Below are positions 34,323 to 41,819 of a stretch of 45,649 nucleotides of DNA, one piece after another. Position 1 is the first letter of the stretch; each line of letters starts with the position of its first letter. Location: assembly GCF_004340905.1 (NCBI RefSeq), contig NZ_SLXD01000021.1, positions 1 to 45,649 of the forward strand. Reading direction: 5' to 3'. Made by a program: the position numbers and the translations under genes. The DNA is from Rubrivivax gelatinosus (GTDB lineage: Bacteria > Pseudomonadota > Gammaproteobacteria > Burkholderiales > Burkholderiaceae_C). The notes beneath the pieces are model-generated. The model was not told the DNA's origin and ran no database searches. It was given only the letters and a program-made list of their open reading frames with translations.

Positions 34323-36307
34323 GCGTGGCTCTCGACGGAAGCGGAACGCGCCGCGCCGGCCGGGGCGGCCTGGCGCACGCGGTAGCGGCGGTCGGCCGCG
34401 GCGAGCAGGCCGCCGGCCATCATCAGCAGGCAGCCGCCCCAGATCCAGGAAACGAAGGGCTTGTAGTGCACGCGCACGACCCAGGCGCCGCCTTCGATCT
34501 GTTCACCCATCGACACGTACAGGTCGCGCCAGAGGTTGCCGTGCACGGCGGCCTCGGTCATCGGCATCTGCTGCACGAGGTAGATGCGCTTCTGCGGCGC
34601 CAGCGTGCCCACCGGCTGGCCGTCGCGCGTGATCTCGATGAGGCCCTCGGCGGCGACGAAGTTCGGCCCCTGGACCTCGCGCACTTCCTTCATCGTGAAG
34701 GTGTAGCCGCCCATCGAGGTGGTGTCGCCGGGGGCCATCTTCACGTCGCGTTCGGTCTCGTAGGTGTTGACCATCGCGACGCCGAAGGCGAAGACGCCGA
34801 CCCCCAGGTGGGCCAGCATCATGCCGACCACGGCGCGCGGGATCAGGCGCGCACGGTGCAGCAGCTGCCCCGCCTGGGCGCCGGCCGGCCACAGCCGATG
34901 GCGCAGGTCGACCAGCGTCGAGAACAGGATCCAGTAGGCCATCGCCAGGCCGCCCGTGGTGGCCGCCGAGATGCGGCCCGCGGCCCAGCCGGTGGCCAGT
35001 GCGGCGCCCAGCGTGAGCGCCGCCGGCAGCACCATGCGGCGCAGCAGCGGGCCCAGTTCGTCGCGCTTCCAGCGTGTCAGCGGGCCGAAGCCCAGCACCA
35101 GCACCAGCGGCGCCATCAGCAGGCCGAAGACGGTGTCGAAGTACGGCGGGCCGACCGAGATCTTGCCCATGCCCAGCGCGTCCAGGAACAGCGGGTACAG
35201 CGTGCCCAGCAGCACCGCGCCGGTGGCCACCGTCAGCACCATGTTGTTGACCAGCAGCAGCGACTCGCGCGAGAGCAGCCCGAAACGCTGGCCCAGGCCG
35301 ACCTTGGGCGCGCGCCAGGCGAACAGCGCCAGCGACGTGCCGATCACCAGCACCAGGAAGACGAGGATGAACAGGCCCCGGCGCGGGTCGGTGGCGAAGG
35401 CGTGCACCGAGGACAGCACGCCCGAGCGCACGAGGAAGGTGCCCAGCAGCGACAGCGAGAACGCCGCGATCGCCAGCCACACCGTCCAGACCTTGAAGCC
35501 GCCGCGCTTCTCGGTCACCGCCAGCGAGTGGATCAGCGCCGTGCCCACCAGCCAGGGCATGAACGAGGCGTTCTCGACCGGATCCCAGAACCACCAGCCG
35601 CCCCAGCCGAGCTCGTTGTAGGCCCACCAGGAGCCCAGCGCGATGCCGAAGGTGAGGAAGATCCAGGCCCAGGTCGTCCAGGGCCGCGTCCAGCGCGCCC
35701 AGCCGGCGTCGAGGTTGCCGCCCAGCAGGGCCGCGATCGCGAAGGCGAAGGCCACCGAGAAGCCGACGTAGCCCATGTACAGCGCCGGCGGGTGGAAGAT
35801 CATGCCCGGGTCCTGCAGCAGCGGGTTCAGGTCGCGGCCGTCGGCCACCGCCGGGATCAGGCGGTCGAAGGGGTTGCTGGTCAGCAGCATGAACAGCAGG
35901 AAGCCCGCGGCCACCAGGCCCATCACGCCCAGGATGCGCGCGACGAAGGCCAGCGGCAGCGAGCGGCTGAACAGCGCCACGGCCACCGTCCAGCCGACCA
36001 GCATCAGCACCCACAGCAGCAGCGAACCTTCGTGGCCGCCCCAGACCGCGGCGATCTGGTAGATCACCGGCAGCGCCGAGTTGGAGTTCTGCGCGACGTA
36101 GGCGACCGAGAAGTCATGGCGCAGGAACGACACCGTCAGCAGCACGTAGGCGGCGAAGACCAGCAGCGCCAGCCAGCCCGACAGCGGGCGCGCCAGCGCC
36201 ATCCAGTCGCCGCGGCCCTTGTGGGCGCCGGCGATCGGCAGCACGCCCAGCACCAGCGAGACGGCGAGCGCGAAGAACAGCAGCAGATGGCCGAGTTCGG
36301 GGATCAC
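34319..36307 (-). CDS. ccmF: CcmF, heme-apocytochrome ligase subunit
   Basis: This 662-residue multi-helix membrane protein starts at a GTG at 36307 that overlaps the ccmE stop (GTGA). It carries the tryptophan-rich heme-handling motif in WGGWWFWDPVENASFMPWL, the earlier WGGHEGSLLLW, and the C-terminal periplasmic domain with PGDTTSMGGYTF. About 15 transmembrane segments fit CcmF topology. It joins heme from holo-CcmE to the CxxCH motifs of apocytochromes with CcmH and CcmI. A longer frame upstream is only the overlap with ccmE and ccmD sequence. Confidence 0.96.
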   Translation of the reverse strand: MIPELGHLLLFFALAVSLVLGVLPIAGAHKGRGDWMALARPLSGWLALLVFAAYVLLTVSFLRHDFSVAYVAQNSNSALPVIYQIAAVWGGHEGSLLLWVLMLVGWTVAVALFSRSLPLAFVARILGVMGLVAAGFLLFMLLTSNPFDRLIPAVADGRDLNPLLQDPGMIFHPPALYMGYVGFSVAFAFAIAALLGGNLDAGWARWTRPWTTWAWIFLTFGIALGSWWAYNELGWGGWWFWDPVENASFMPWLVGTALIHSLAVTEKRGGFKVWTVWLAIAAFSLSLLGTFLVRSGVLSSVHAFATDPRRGLFILVFLVLVIGTSLALFAWRAPKVGLGQRFGLLSRESLLLVNNMVLTVATGAVLLGTLYPLFLDALGMGKISVGPPYFDTVFGLLMAPLVLVLGFGPLTRWKRDELGPLLRRMVLPAALTLGAALATGWAAGRISAATTGGLAMAYWILFSTLVDLRHRLWPAGAQAGQLLHRARLIPRAVVGMMLAHLGVGVFAFGVAMVNTYETERDVKMAPGDTTSMGGYTFTMKEVREVQGPNFVAAEGLIEITRDGQPVGTLAPQKRIYLVQQMPMTEAAVHGNLWRDLYVSMGEQIEGGAWVVRVHYKPFVSWIWGGCLLMMAGGLLAAADRRYRVRQAAPAGAARSASVESHA

Positions 36308-36765
36308 TTGGCGTCTCCGGTGGCCAGCGTGTCGGCGCTGTGTTTCATCTTCTCCGCGCGCTGCACGGCGTCGGCGGCCTCGGGCGGCATGTAGTTCTCG
36401 TCGTGCTTGGCGAGCACCTCGCGCGCGGTGAACACGCCGTCGGCGCCGAGCTGGCCCTGGGCGACGACACCCTTGCCTTCCTTGAACAGGTCGGGCAGCA
36501 CGCCTTCGAAGCGCACCGGCACGTCCTGGGCGGTGTCGGTGACGACGAAACGCACCATCACGCCGTCGCGCACGACGCTGCCTTCGCGCACCATGCCGCC
36601 GATGCGGAAGGTGCGGCCCTCGGGCGCTTCCTTGGTCGCGACCTGGGTCGGCGTGTAGAAGAACACGAGGTTGCTGTTGAAGGCGTTGAGCACCAGCGCC
36701 GCGGCGGCGCCGACGGCGGCCAGCACGCCCAGCGCGATCGCGGCGCGTTTGTGGCGCGGCTTCAT
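36304..36765 (-). CDS. ccmE: CcmE, periplasmic heme chaperone
   Basis: This 153-residue protein has an N-terminal anchor (RAAIALGVLAAVGAAAALVL) and the OB-fold heme chaperone domain. The His that binds heme covalently lies in AKHDENYMPPE, with the HxxxY spacing of the bacterial type. The FRIGGMVREGSV and FEGVLPDLFKEGKGVVAQG blocks are family standards. The start overlaps the ccmD stop (ATGA) and the end overlaps ccmF by 4 nt. Confidence 0.96.
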   Translation of the reverse strand: MKPRHKRAAIALGVLAAVGAAAALVLNAFNSNLVFFYTPTQVATKEAPEGRTFRIGGMVREGSVVRDGVMVRFVVTDTAQDVPVRFEGVLPDLFKEGKGVVAQGQLGADGVFTAREVLAKHDENYMPPEAADAVQRAEKMKHSADTLATGDAK

Positions 36766-36926
36766 TGTTCGCCCCCGTCACGCGCGGCCGCGAAGGCCTG
36801 GCGCCGGCGGCGCTCGGCCAGGTGCGACTCGGCCAGCATCACGGCCAGCATCACGCCGTAGGAGCCCCAGACATAGAGGCCGTAGCCGCCCATGGCGAGG
36901 AATTCGTCCCAGGAGTTCCAGTACAT
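36762..36926 (-). CDS. ccmD: CcmD, small heme exporter subunit
   Basis: This 54-residue protein runs from the ATG at 36926 to a TGA overlapping the ccmE ATG. It starts MYWNSWDEFLAMGGYGLYVW, has one membrane helix (YGLYVWGSYGVMLAVMLAES) and a positively charged cytoplasmic tail (HLAERRRRQAFAAARDGGEQ). Both the W-rich start and the helix match CcmD, which helps release holo-CcmE from the CcmABC complex. It lies 11 nt after ccmC. Confidence 0.93.
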   Translation of the reverse strand: MYWNSWDEFLAMGGYGLYVWGSYGVMLAVMLAESHLAERRRRQAFAAARDGGEQ

Positions 36927-36936
36927 CAGAGGTCCC

Positions 36937-37680
36937 TCAACGAGCGCCGGTCAGCGAGCGGACCCAATCGGTGTCCGACTCCTGCTCCAGCACGATGGCG
37001 CGGGCGCGCGTGAACACGACGGCGAAACTGTAGGCCCAGCAGGCCACCGTCATCAGCAGCATGGCCGTCAGCATGGTCGAGGCCATCTTCGGCGCGGCGG
37101 TCATGCTGATGGTGGCGCCCTGGTGCAGCGTGTTCCACCACTTCACCGAGAAATAGATGATCGGCACATTGACCGCGCCGACGATGGCCAGCAGCGCCCC
37201 GGCGTTGGCCGCGCGGCGCGCGTCGTCGATGGCTTCGGTGAGCGCGATGTAGCCGAAATACAGCAGCAGCAGGATGAACTCGGAGGTCAGGCGCGCGTCC
37301 CAGACCCACCAGGTGCCCCAGGTCGGCTTGCCCCACAGCGCGCCGGTCCACAGCGCGAGGAAGGTGAACATCGCGCCGGTGGGCGCCAGCGCCCGGGCGT
37401 ACATCGACGCCATGCGCGCGTTCATCGCCCAGCCGACGGCGGCGAAGAAGGCCATCACGAGGTAGATCACCATCGACATCCAGGCCGCCGGCACGTGGAT
37501 GAAGATGATCCGGTAGGCGTCGCCCTGCTGGAAGTCGGTGGGCGCGATGCCGAAACCGACGTACAGGCCGGCGATGGCGAACAGCACCGTCACCGCCCAG
37601 CACCAGGGCACGAGGCGGCCGGCCATCGAATAGAAGCGCGAAGGCGCGGAAAAGGTCGACCAGCGCAGGCGTTGGGTCAT
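36937..37680 (-). CDS. ccmC: CcmC, heme-handling membrane protein
   Basis: This 247-residue protein with six membrane helices carries the WWD-type heme-binding motif GTWWVWDARLTSE and conserved His residues in FIHVPAAWMSM and NTLHQG. It loads heme onto CcmE. It starts at the ATG at 37680, 11 nt after ccmB stops, and precedes ccmD. Confidence 0.96.
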   Translation of the reverse strand: MTQRLRWSTFSAPSRFYSMAGRLVPWCWAVTVLFAIAGLYVGFGIAPTDFQQGDAYRIIFIHVPAAWMSMVIYLVMAFFAAVGWAMNARMASMYARALAPTGAMFTFLALWTGALWGKPTWGTWWVWDARLTSEFILLLLYFGYIALTEAIDDARRAANAGALLAIVGAVNVPIIYFSVKWWNTLHQGATISMTAAPKMASTMLTAMLLMTVACWAYSFAVVFTRARAIVLEQESDTDWVRSLTGAR

Positions 37681-37691
37681 GGTCCGAGGGA

Positions 37692-38360
37692 TCAGTCGAG
37701 CGAGATGCGCAGCGCCGCGGCGGTGGCCGGCGGCGCGCCGAGTGCGGTGAGGATCAGCACCGCGCCGAGCAGGGAGAAATGGGCCGACGGCGACAGGCCG
37801 CTTTCGACCGCACCGACAGCGCCGGTGCCGAAGATCAGCGTCGGCACCGTCAGCGGCAGCACGAGCAGGAAGACGAGCGCGGCGCCGCTGCGCAGGCCCA
37901 GCGTCAGCGCGGCACCCACCGCGCCCAGCAGGCTCAGCACCGGCGTGCCGACGAGCAGCGTGGCCGTCAGCGCGGCGATGGCCGGGCCGTTCATGTCGAA
38001 GAGCAGGCCGATCAGCGGCGCGGCGACGACCAGCGGCAGCCCCGTCGTCAGCCAGTGCGCCAGCACCTTGCCGGTGACCAGCATCACCAGCGGCTGCGGC
38101 GCCAGCAGCATCTGCTCGAGCGAACCGTCCTGGTGGTCGGAGGCGAACATCTGCGTCACCGACAGCATCGCCGCCAGCAGCGCGCAGACCCAGACGACGC
38201 CGGGGCCGATCTGGCGCAAGGTCTGCGGCTCGGGGCCGACGCCGATCGGGAACAGCGCCGCGGCGACGATGAAGAAGCCCAGCGGCAGCAGCGCCTCGAT
38301 GCGCCGACGCCCGGCAAGCAGCAGGTCACGCTGCGTGGTGGCCAGCAACACGGAACTCAT
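37692..38360 (-). CDS. ccmB: CcmB, heme ABC exporter membrane subunit
   Basis: This 222-residue protein with six hydrophobic helices matches CcmB. Recognisable are the N-terminal TTQRDLLLAGRRRIEALLPLGFF, the FASDHQDGSLEQMLLAPQP loop that contacts the ATPase, and the C-terminal LLGAVLILTALGAPPATAAALRISLD. It pairs with CcmA, which in this genome is not adjacent: two cytochrome genes lie between. The ATG at 38360 fits family starts. Confidence 0.95.
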   Translation of the reverse strand: MSSVLLATTQRDLLLAGRRRIEALLPLGFFIVAAALFPIGVGPEPQTLRQIGPGVVWVCALLAAMLSVTQMFASDHQDGSLEQMLLAPQPLVMLVTGKVLAHWLTTGLPLVVAAPLIGLLFDMNGPAIAALTATLLVGTPVLSLLGAVGAALTLGLRSGAALVFLLVLPLTVPTLIFGTGAVGAVESGLSPSAHFSLLGAVLILTALGAPPATAAALRISLD

Positions 38361-38452
38361 GCTCGGGATCGACGGGGAAGACGGGCCATGAGGCTCATGC
38401 GCTGAGGACGGGCGATTGTAAGGAGGCGTTGGGTCACCGGGAAAACGCGGGG

Positions 38453-39049
38453 TCACCCCGCCGCAGCCGTGTCGGCGGGGCGCGACGAGGCCTCCTCGTC
38501 GGGGTCGACCCACTCGCGCGGCAGCTCGTGCGCGACACCCTTGTGGCAGGCGATGCAGCTCTTGCCTTCGGCCTGCGCGCGCTGGTGGCGGGCGTAGGCG
38601 CTCTTCTTCTGCACGTCGGGCGCCATCGCCTCGAACGAATGGCAGACGCGGCACTCGGCCGAGCCGTTGGCCTCCAGCCGCGCCCACTCGCGTTGCGCCA
38701 TCTCCAGGCGCTGCATCTCGTACATCTCGGGCGTGGCGATCGTGCCCCGCCACTCGTGCCAGAGCTCGCGCGACGCCTGCAGGTGGCGCCAGACACGCGC
38801 CACGGTGCCGGGCGGCACGTGGCAGTCGGCGCACTGGGCGGCGACGCCGCTGCGGTTGGCGTGGTGCAGCGAGAACTTCATCTCCGCCGCCGGCGTCTGC
38901 ATCGTGTGGCAGGAGGTGCAGAAGGCCTGCGTCTCGACGCGGTCCAGCGCCACTGACGAACCGGCAAGCCCGAGCGCGCCGAGCACGATGCCCAGCAGCA
39001 GCACGGCCCAGGGCCAGCGGGAACGACGTCGACCGGAATCCAGCGCCAA
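38453..39049 (-). CDS. NapC/NirT-type tetraheme cytochrome c
   Basis: This 198-residue membrane-anchored cytochrome starts at a TTG at 39049 preceded by GAAGG. A single N-terminal helix (WPWAVLLLGIVLGALGLAG) anchors four c-type hemes: CTSCH, CADCH, CRVCH and CIACH. Proteins of this NapC/NirT/NrfH family oxidise membrane quinol and pass electrons to a periplasmic reductase. The partner reductase is not in this window; the small cytochrome just upstream (13 nt, same strand) is the nearest candidate. Its tail (EASSRPADTAAAG) looks disordered. Confidence 0.9.
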   Translation of the reverse strand: MALDSGRRRSRWPWAVLLLGIVLGALGLAGSSVALDRVETQAFCTSCHTMQTPAAEMKFSLHHANRSGVAAQCADCHVPPGTVARVWRHLQASRELWHEWRGTIATPEMYEMQRLEMAQREWARLEANGSAECRVCHSFEAMAPDVQKKSAYARHQRAQAEGKSCIACHKGVAHELPREWVDPDEEASSRPADTAAAG

Positions 39050-39061
39050 GAGCGGCCTTCC

Positions 39062-39403
39062 TCAGCGCGACAGGATCCACTGCGCGAGGTTCTCCAGATC
39101 GGCGCGTTCGGCGCGCACGATCTTGTGATCCTCTTCGTGGCCGTCGGGGAACTTGGCTTTCTCGCCGCTCGTCAGGTGCTCGACCACACGGCCGACGGCG
39201 CCGGCCTTGCCGCGGTACTTCTTGGCCGTCTTCTGGAACGAAGGGCCGTCCTTGTCCTTGTCGACGCCGTGGCACTTCAGGCAGTTGTTGCGCCGGACCA
39301 TGGCCTCGGCGGCGCCTTCGTCGAGCGCGAAGGCCGGGGCGGCGACAGCGGCGATCAGCACGAGGGCCGCGGCGCGGCGCAGGAAGCGGGAGAAGGCGGT
39401 CAC
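39062..39403 (-). CDS. Small periplasmic class I cytochrome c
   Basis: This 113-residue protein starts at a GTG at 39403 (a TTG at 39418 is possible). The signal peptide (VTAFSRFLRRAAALVLIAAV, ending AAPAFA) precedes a single-heme domain with NNCLKCHGVDKDKDGPSF. No methionine occurs after the CxxCH motif, so the usual Met axial ligand is absent. His residues in PDGHEEDHKIV are candidates for bis-His coordination. It overlaps nothing and sits 137 nt from ccmA, with a palindrome in that gap. The C-terminal helix ENLAQWILSR is typical of class I cytochromes. Confidence 0.87.
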   Translation of the reverse strand: MTAFSRFLRRAAALVLIAAVAAPAFALDEGAAEAMVRRNNCLKCHGVDKDKDGPSFQKTAKKYRGKAGAVGRVVEHLTSGEKAKFPDGHEEDHKIVRAERADLENLAQWILSR

Positions 39404-39468
39404 GGTTCGTCTCGGCAAAGGTCTCGGACCCGCTGTGGCGGTGGCGCGGCGGGCGCCGCGGCGGCCGA

Positions 39469-39485
39469 TCTGGACCGAGTCCAGA
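39469..39485. promoter_or_regulatory. Palindrome in the ccmA-cytochrome gap
   Basis: TCTGGAC-CGA-GTCCAGA (39469-39485) is a perfect 7-bp inverted repeat, 66 nt upstream of the cytochrome c start on the minus strand. It may be an operator for a dimeric regulator controlling an internal promoter. No promoter hexamers are convincing. Confidence 0.4.
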
Positions 39486-39509
39486 CCTTAACCGTGCCGC
39501 ACCGGCCGT

Positions 39510-39529
39510 GCCGCGATCTTCGCGGCTTT
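39510..39529 (+). terminator. Hairpin with T tract, plus-strand orientation
   Basis: GCCGCGA-TCT-TCGCGGC (39510-39526) followed by TTTCTT on the plus strand resembles an intrinsic terminator. It lies 12 nt past the ccmA stop (39541) on the side of the next gene. Its T tract is on the plus strand, where no gene is annotated, so its role is unclear; it might limit antisense transcription. Confidence 0.3.
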
Positions 39530-39540
39530 CTTGATGTTTG

Positions 39541-40281
39541 TCAGATCGTTACGCGGCCGCGGCGAGCGTTGCGGGCGCGTCGTGTTTCCAGGTCGTATTC
39601 CACCGCACCGGCGAGCTCGACGACCTGGTGGCTGGTCAAGAGCACAGCACCGCCACGCGCGGCGTGCGCCAGCAGCAGTGCCGACAGCCGCGCGGTGCTC
39701 TGGGCGTCCAGCGCGTCATAGGGTTCGTCCAGGATCCAGGTGCGAGCACGTTCGTCCAGCGCCAGGCGCGCCAGCGCGCCGCGGCGGCGCTGGCCTTGCG
39801 ACAGCGTGCGCACCGCGGCCGCACGGCGGTCGGCCAGACCCGCCTGCTCCAGCGCCGCGGCGGCGCGCTCGCCGGCGTCGGCCACGCCGCCCAGGCGGCC
39901 CAGGAAAGCCAGCGACTCGCCCAGCGTCAGGTCGTCCTTGATCGCGTTGGCGTGGCCGATGTAGAGCACCGCCTCGCGCGCGGCGGCGCCGGCTTCGCGC
40001 ACCGGGCGGCCGTTCCACAGCAGCTCGCCGGCTTCGGGCGTCGACAGGCCGGCGAGGATGCGCATCAGGCTGGTCTTGCCGCTGCCGTTGGTGCCACGCA
40101 GCCAGGTGATGCTGCCGGGCTTCAACTGGATGTCGACGCCTTCGAACAGCAGCCGGCGCCCACGCCGGCAGGCGAGCGCGCGCCCTTCGAGGCCGGAGCC
40201 CGGCGAGGTGGTGGGGGGGGTGTCGGCCACGGCGGTGATCAGCGGTTGCCGGCGAGCGCCGGCGGCGCGCGATTCTGTCAC
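39541..40281 (-). CDS. ccmA: CcmA, heme ABC exporter ATPase
   Basis: This 246-residue ABC ATPase shows Walker A RGTNGSGKTSLMRIL, signature LSQGQRRRGALARL, Walker B TWILDEPYDALD and the switch His in LLTSHQ. The short length and the CcmA-type LSQGQ(R/K)RR identify it as the heme exporter ATPase that works with CcmB, releasing holo-CcmE. GTG at 40281 is used; it follows cbpM by 16 nt. Two cytochrome genes follow before ccmB. Confidence 0.9.
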   Translation of the reverse strand: MTESRAAGARRQPLITAVADTPPTTSPGSGLEGRALACRRGRRLLFEGVDIQLKPGSITWLRGTNGSGKTSLMRILAGLSTPEAGELLWNGRPVREAGAAAREAVLYIGHANAIKDDLTLGESLAFLGRLGGVADAGERAAAALEQAGLADRRAAAVRTLSQGQRRRGALARLALDERARTWILDEPYDALDAQSTARLSALLLAHAARGGAVLLTSHQVVELAGAVEYDLETRRARNARRGRVTI

Positions 40282-40297
40282 GCGCCGTGTCGCGCCT

Positions 40298-40582
40298 TCA
40301 CCGCATCCGGCGGCGCAGCCGGGCGATCTCGTCTTCCAGGTCGGCCACCAGCGCGGCCAGCTCGGGCACGGCGTCGAACTCGCGCTCCAGCAGCGCCATG
40401 CGGCGCACGCGGCGCAGCGCGACGGCGTCGAAACGCCAGTCGCCGCGGCCGCCGCCGGCCGGCCGCACGAAGCCGGCCTCGATGCGTTCGGCCACCCAGC
40501 CCGGCGCCACCGGGGCGGCGCGGCAGAGTTCGTCCAGGGTGAGCAGCGCCTCGTCGAGCAGGCGCAGCGTCTTCTCGCTCAT
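40298..40582 (-). CDS. cbpM: CbpM, modulator of the CbpA co-chaperone
   Basis: This 94-residue MerR-like helical protein (LLDEALLTLDELCRAAPVAPGW, FDAVALRRVRRMALLEREFDAVPELAALVADLEDEIARLRRRM) matches CbpM, which binds the J domain of CbpA and inhibits it. The start at 40582 overlaps the cbpA stop by 4 nt. ccmA begins 16 nt after its stop, so the three may share a transcript. Confidence 0.85.
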   Translation of the reverse strand: MSEKTLRLLDEALLTLDELCRAAPVAPGWVAERIEAGFVRPAGGGRGDWRFDAVALRRVRRMALLEREFDAVPELAALVADLEDEIARLRRRMR

Positions 40583-41562
40583 CGCTCGTCTCCACCACGG
40601 CGTTGGGCTTCGGCGGCGGCGACCTTGCGCGCGTCGAAGTCCGGCAGCTCCTGCGCCATGCGTTCGTACAGCGCGCGCGCCCGCGGCTCCAGCGCGCTGG
40701 GCAGCACGACGCGCACGACGAGATCCAGGTCGCCCGGCGGCGTGCCCGGCAGGCCGCGGCCGCGCAGCGTGAGCCGCTGGCCGGCCTGGGCGCCGGCCGG
40801 CACCCGCACCTGCAGCGTGCTGCCGTCGGGCAGCGCCACCGGCAGCACGCCGCCCAGCGCCGCCTCCCAGGGCGCGACCGGCAGCTCGCCGACGAGGTCG
40901 GCACCGTCGACGCGCCAGCGCGGGTGCTCGTGCAGCACCACTTCCAGGAACAGGTCGCCCGGCGGCTGGCCCGGCCCGCCCTGCCCGGCCAGGCGCACCA
41001 GCCGGCCCGGGCGCACGCCGGGCGGCAGCGTCACCTCCAGCGTGCGTTCGGCCAGCACGACGTGACCGTCGGGCCCGAGCTGCGGCTGGCGCAGCGAGAC
41101 GCGGTGCACGCCGCCGCGCAGCGCGGCTTCCAGCTCGAGCACGATCTTGGCGTGGTGGTCCTCGCCGCGCATCGCGCCGCCGCGGCCATGCCGGGCGGCG
41201 CCACGCGGCATGCCGGCGCGGCCGAAGAGCTGCTCGAAGAAGTCGCTGAAGTCGCCGCCGAACTCGCTGGCGCCGCCCGGGGCGCGGCCCTGGAACTCGA
41301 AGCCGGCGTCCCAGTCGGGCGGCGGCGTGAAGCGTTCGCCGGCCTGGTGGCCGCGGCCGACCTTGTCGTAGGCGGCGCGGCGTTCGGGGTCGGACAGCAC
41401 GGCGTAGGCCTCGTTGACCTCGCTCATGCGCGCCGACGCGTCGGGCGCCTTGCTGACGTCCGGGTGGAACTGCCGCGCGAGCTTGCGATAGGCCTTCTTG
41501 ACCGCGTCCTGCGTCGCGTCACGGGCCACGCCCAGCACCTGGTAATAGTCCTTGAACTCCAC
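40579..41562 (-). CDS. cbpA: CbpA, DnaJ-type co-chaperone without zinc finger
   Basis: This 327-residue protein has an N-terminal J domain (residues 1-70) with the HPD motif in ARQFHPDVSK, a Gly/Phe-rich linker, and two C-terminal substrate-binding beta domains. No CXXCXGXG zinc-finger repeats are present, which separates CbpA from DnaJ. It stimulates DnaK. The GTG at 41562 is preceded by GGAGG at 9-nt spacing. First gene of a same-strand run extending to ccmI. Confidence 0.93.
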   Translation of the reverse strand: MEFKDYYQVLGVARDATQDAVKKAYRKLARQFHPDVSKAPDASARMSEVNEAYAVLSDPERRAAYDKVGRGHQAGERFTPPPDWDAGFEFQGRAPGGASEFGGDFSDFFEQLFGRAGMPRGAARHGRGGAMRGEDHHAKIVLELEAALRGGVHRVSLRQPQLGPDGHVVLAERTLEVTLPPGVRPGRLVRLAGQGGPGQPPGDLFLEVVLHEHPRWRVDGADLVGELPVAPWEAALGGVLPVALPDGSTLQVRVPAGAQAGQRLTLRGRGLPGTPPGDLDLVVRVVLPSALEPRARALYERMAQELPDFDARKVAAAEAQRRGGDER

Positions 41563-41819
41563 CGTGTGATGCCTCCGACCGGGTAGATGGCGGCGGCAGG
41601 CGGCCGATTCAAGAGGCCGCAGCCGCACAGAACGCCGCCGGAATCAAGCCCCAGGAACGGGCCCCGCGCCGCGGCCGCCGGCATCTGCCGGACACGCCGC
41701 TGTCACCCGCGCCGCCAAGGATGCACACGCCCCGGCCGCCCGAGCCGGGGCCGACGAAAACCCGTTGCCGCGGCCGCGTGCCGGGCAGCGTTTCATCCAA
41801 AAACCAGGAGTTCACCAAC

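Noticed and set aside
34503..36014. 503-codon minus-strand open frame inside ccmF
   Set aside because: It is a different frame of the well-supported ccmF and has no membrane or domain pattern of its own.
41563..41819. Pho box before the phospholipase C gene
   Set aside because: Only one CTGTCAC half-site is visible, without the expected direct repeat.
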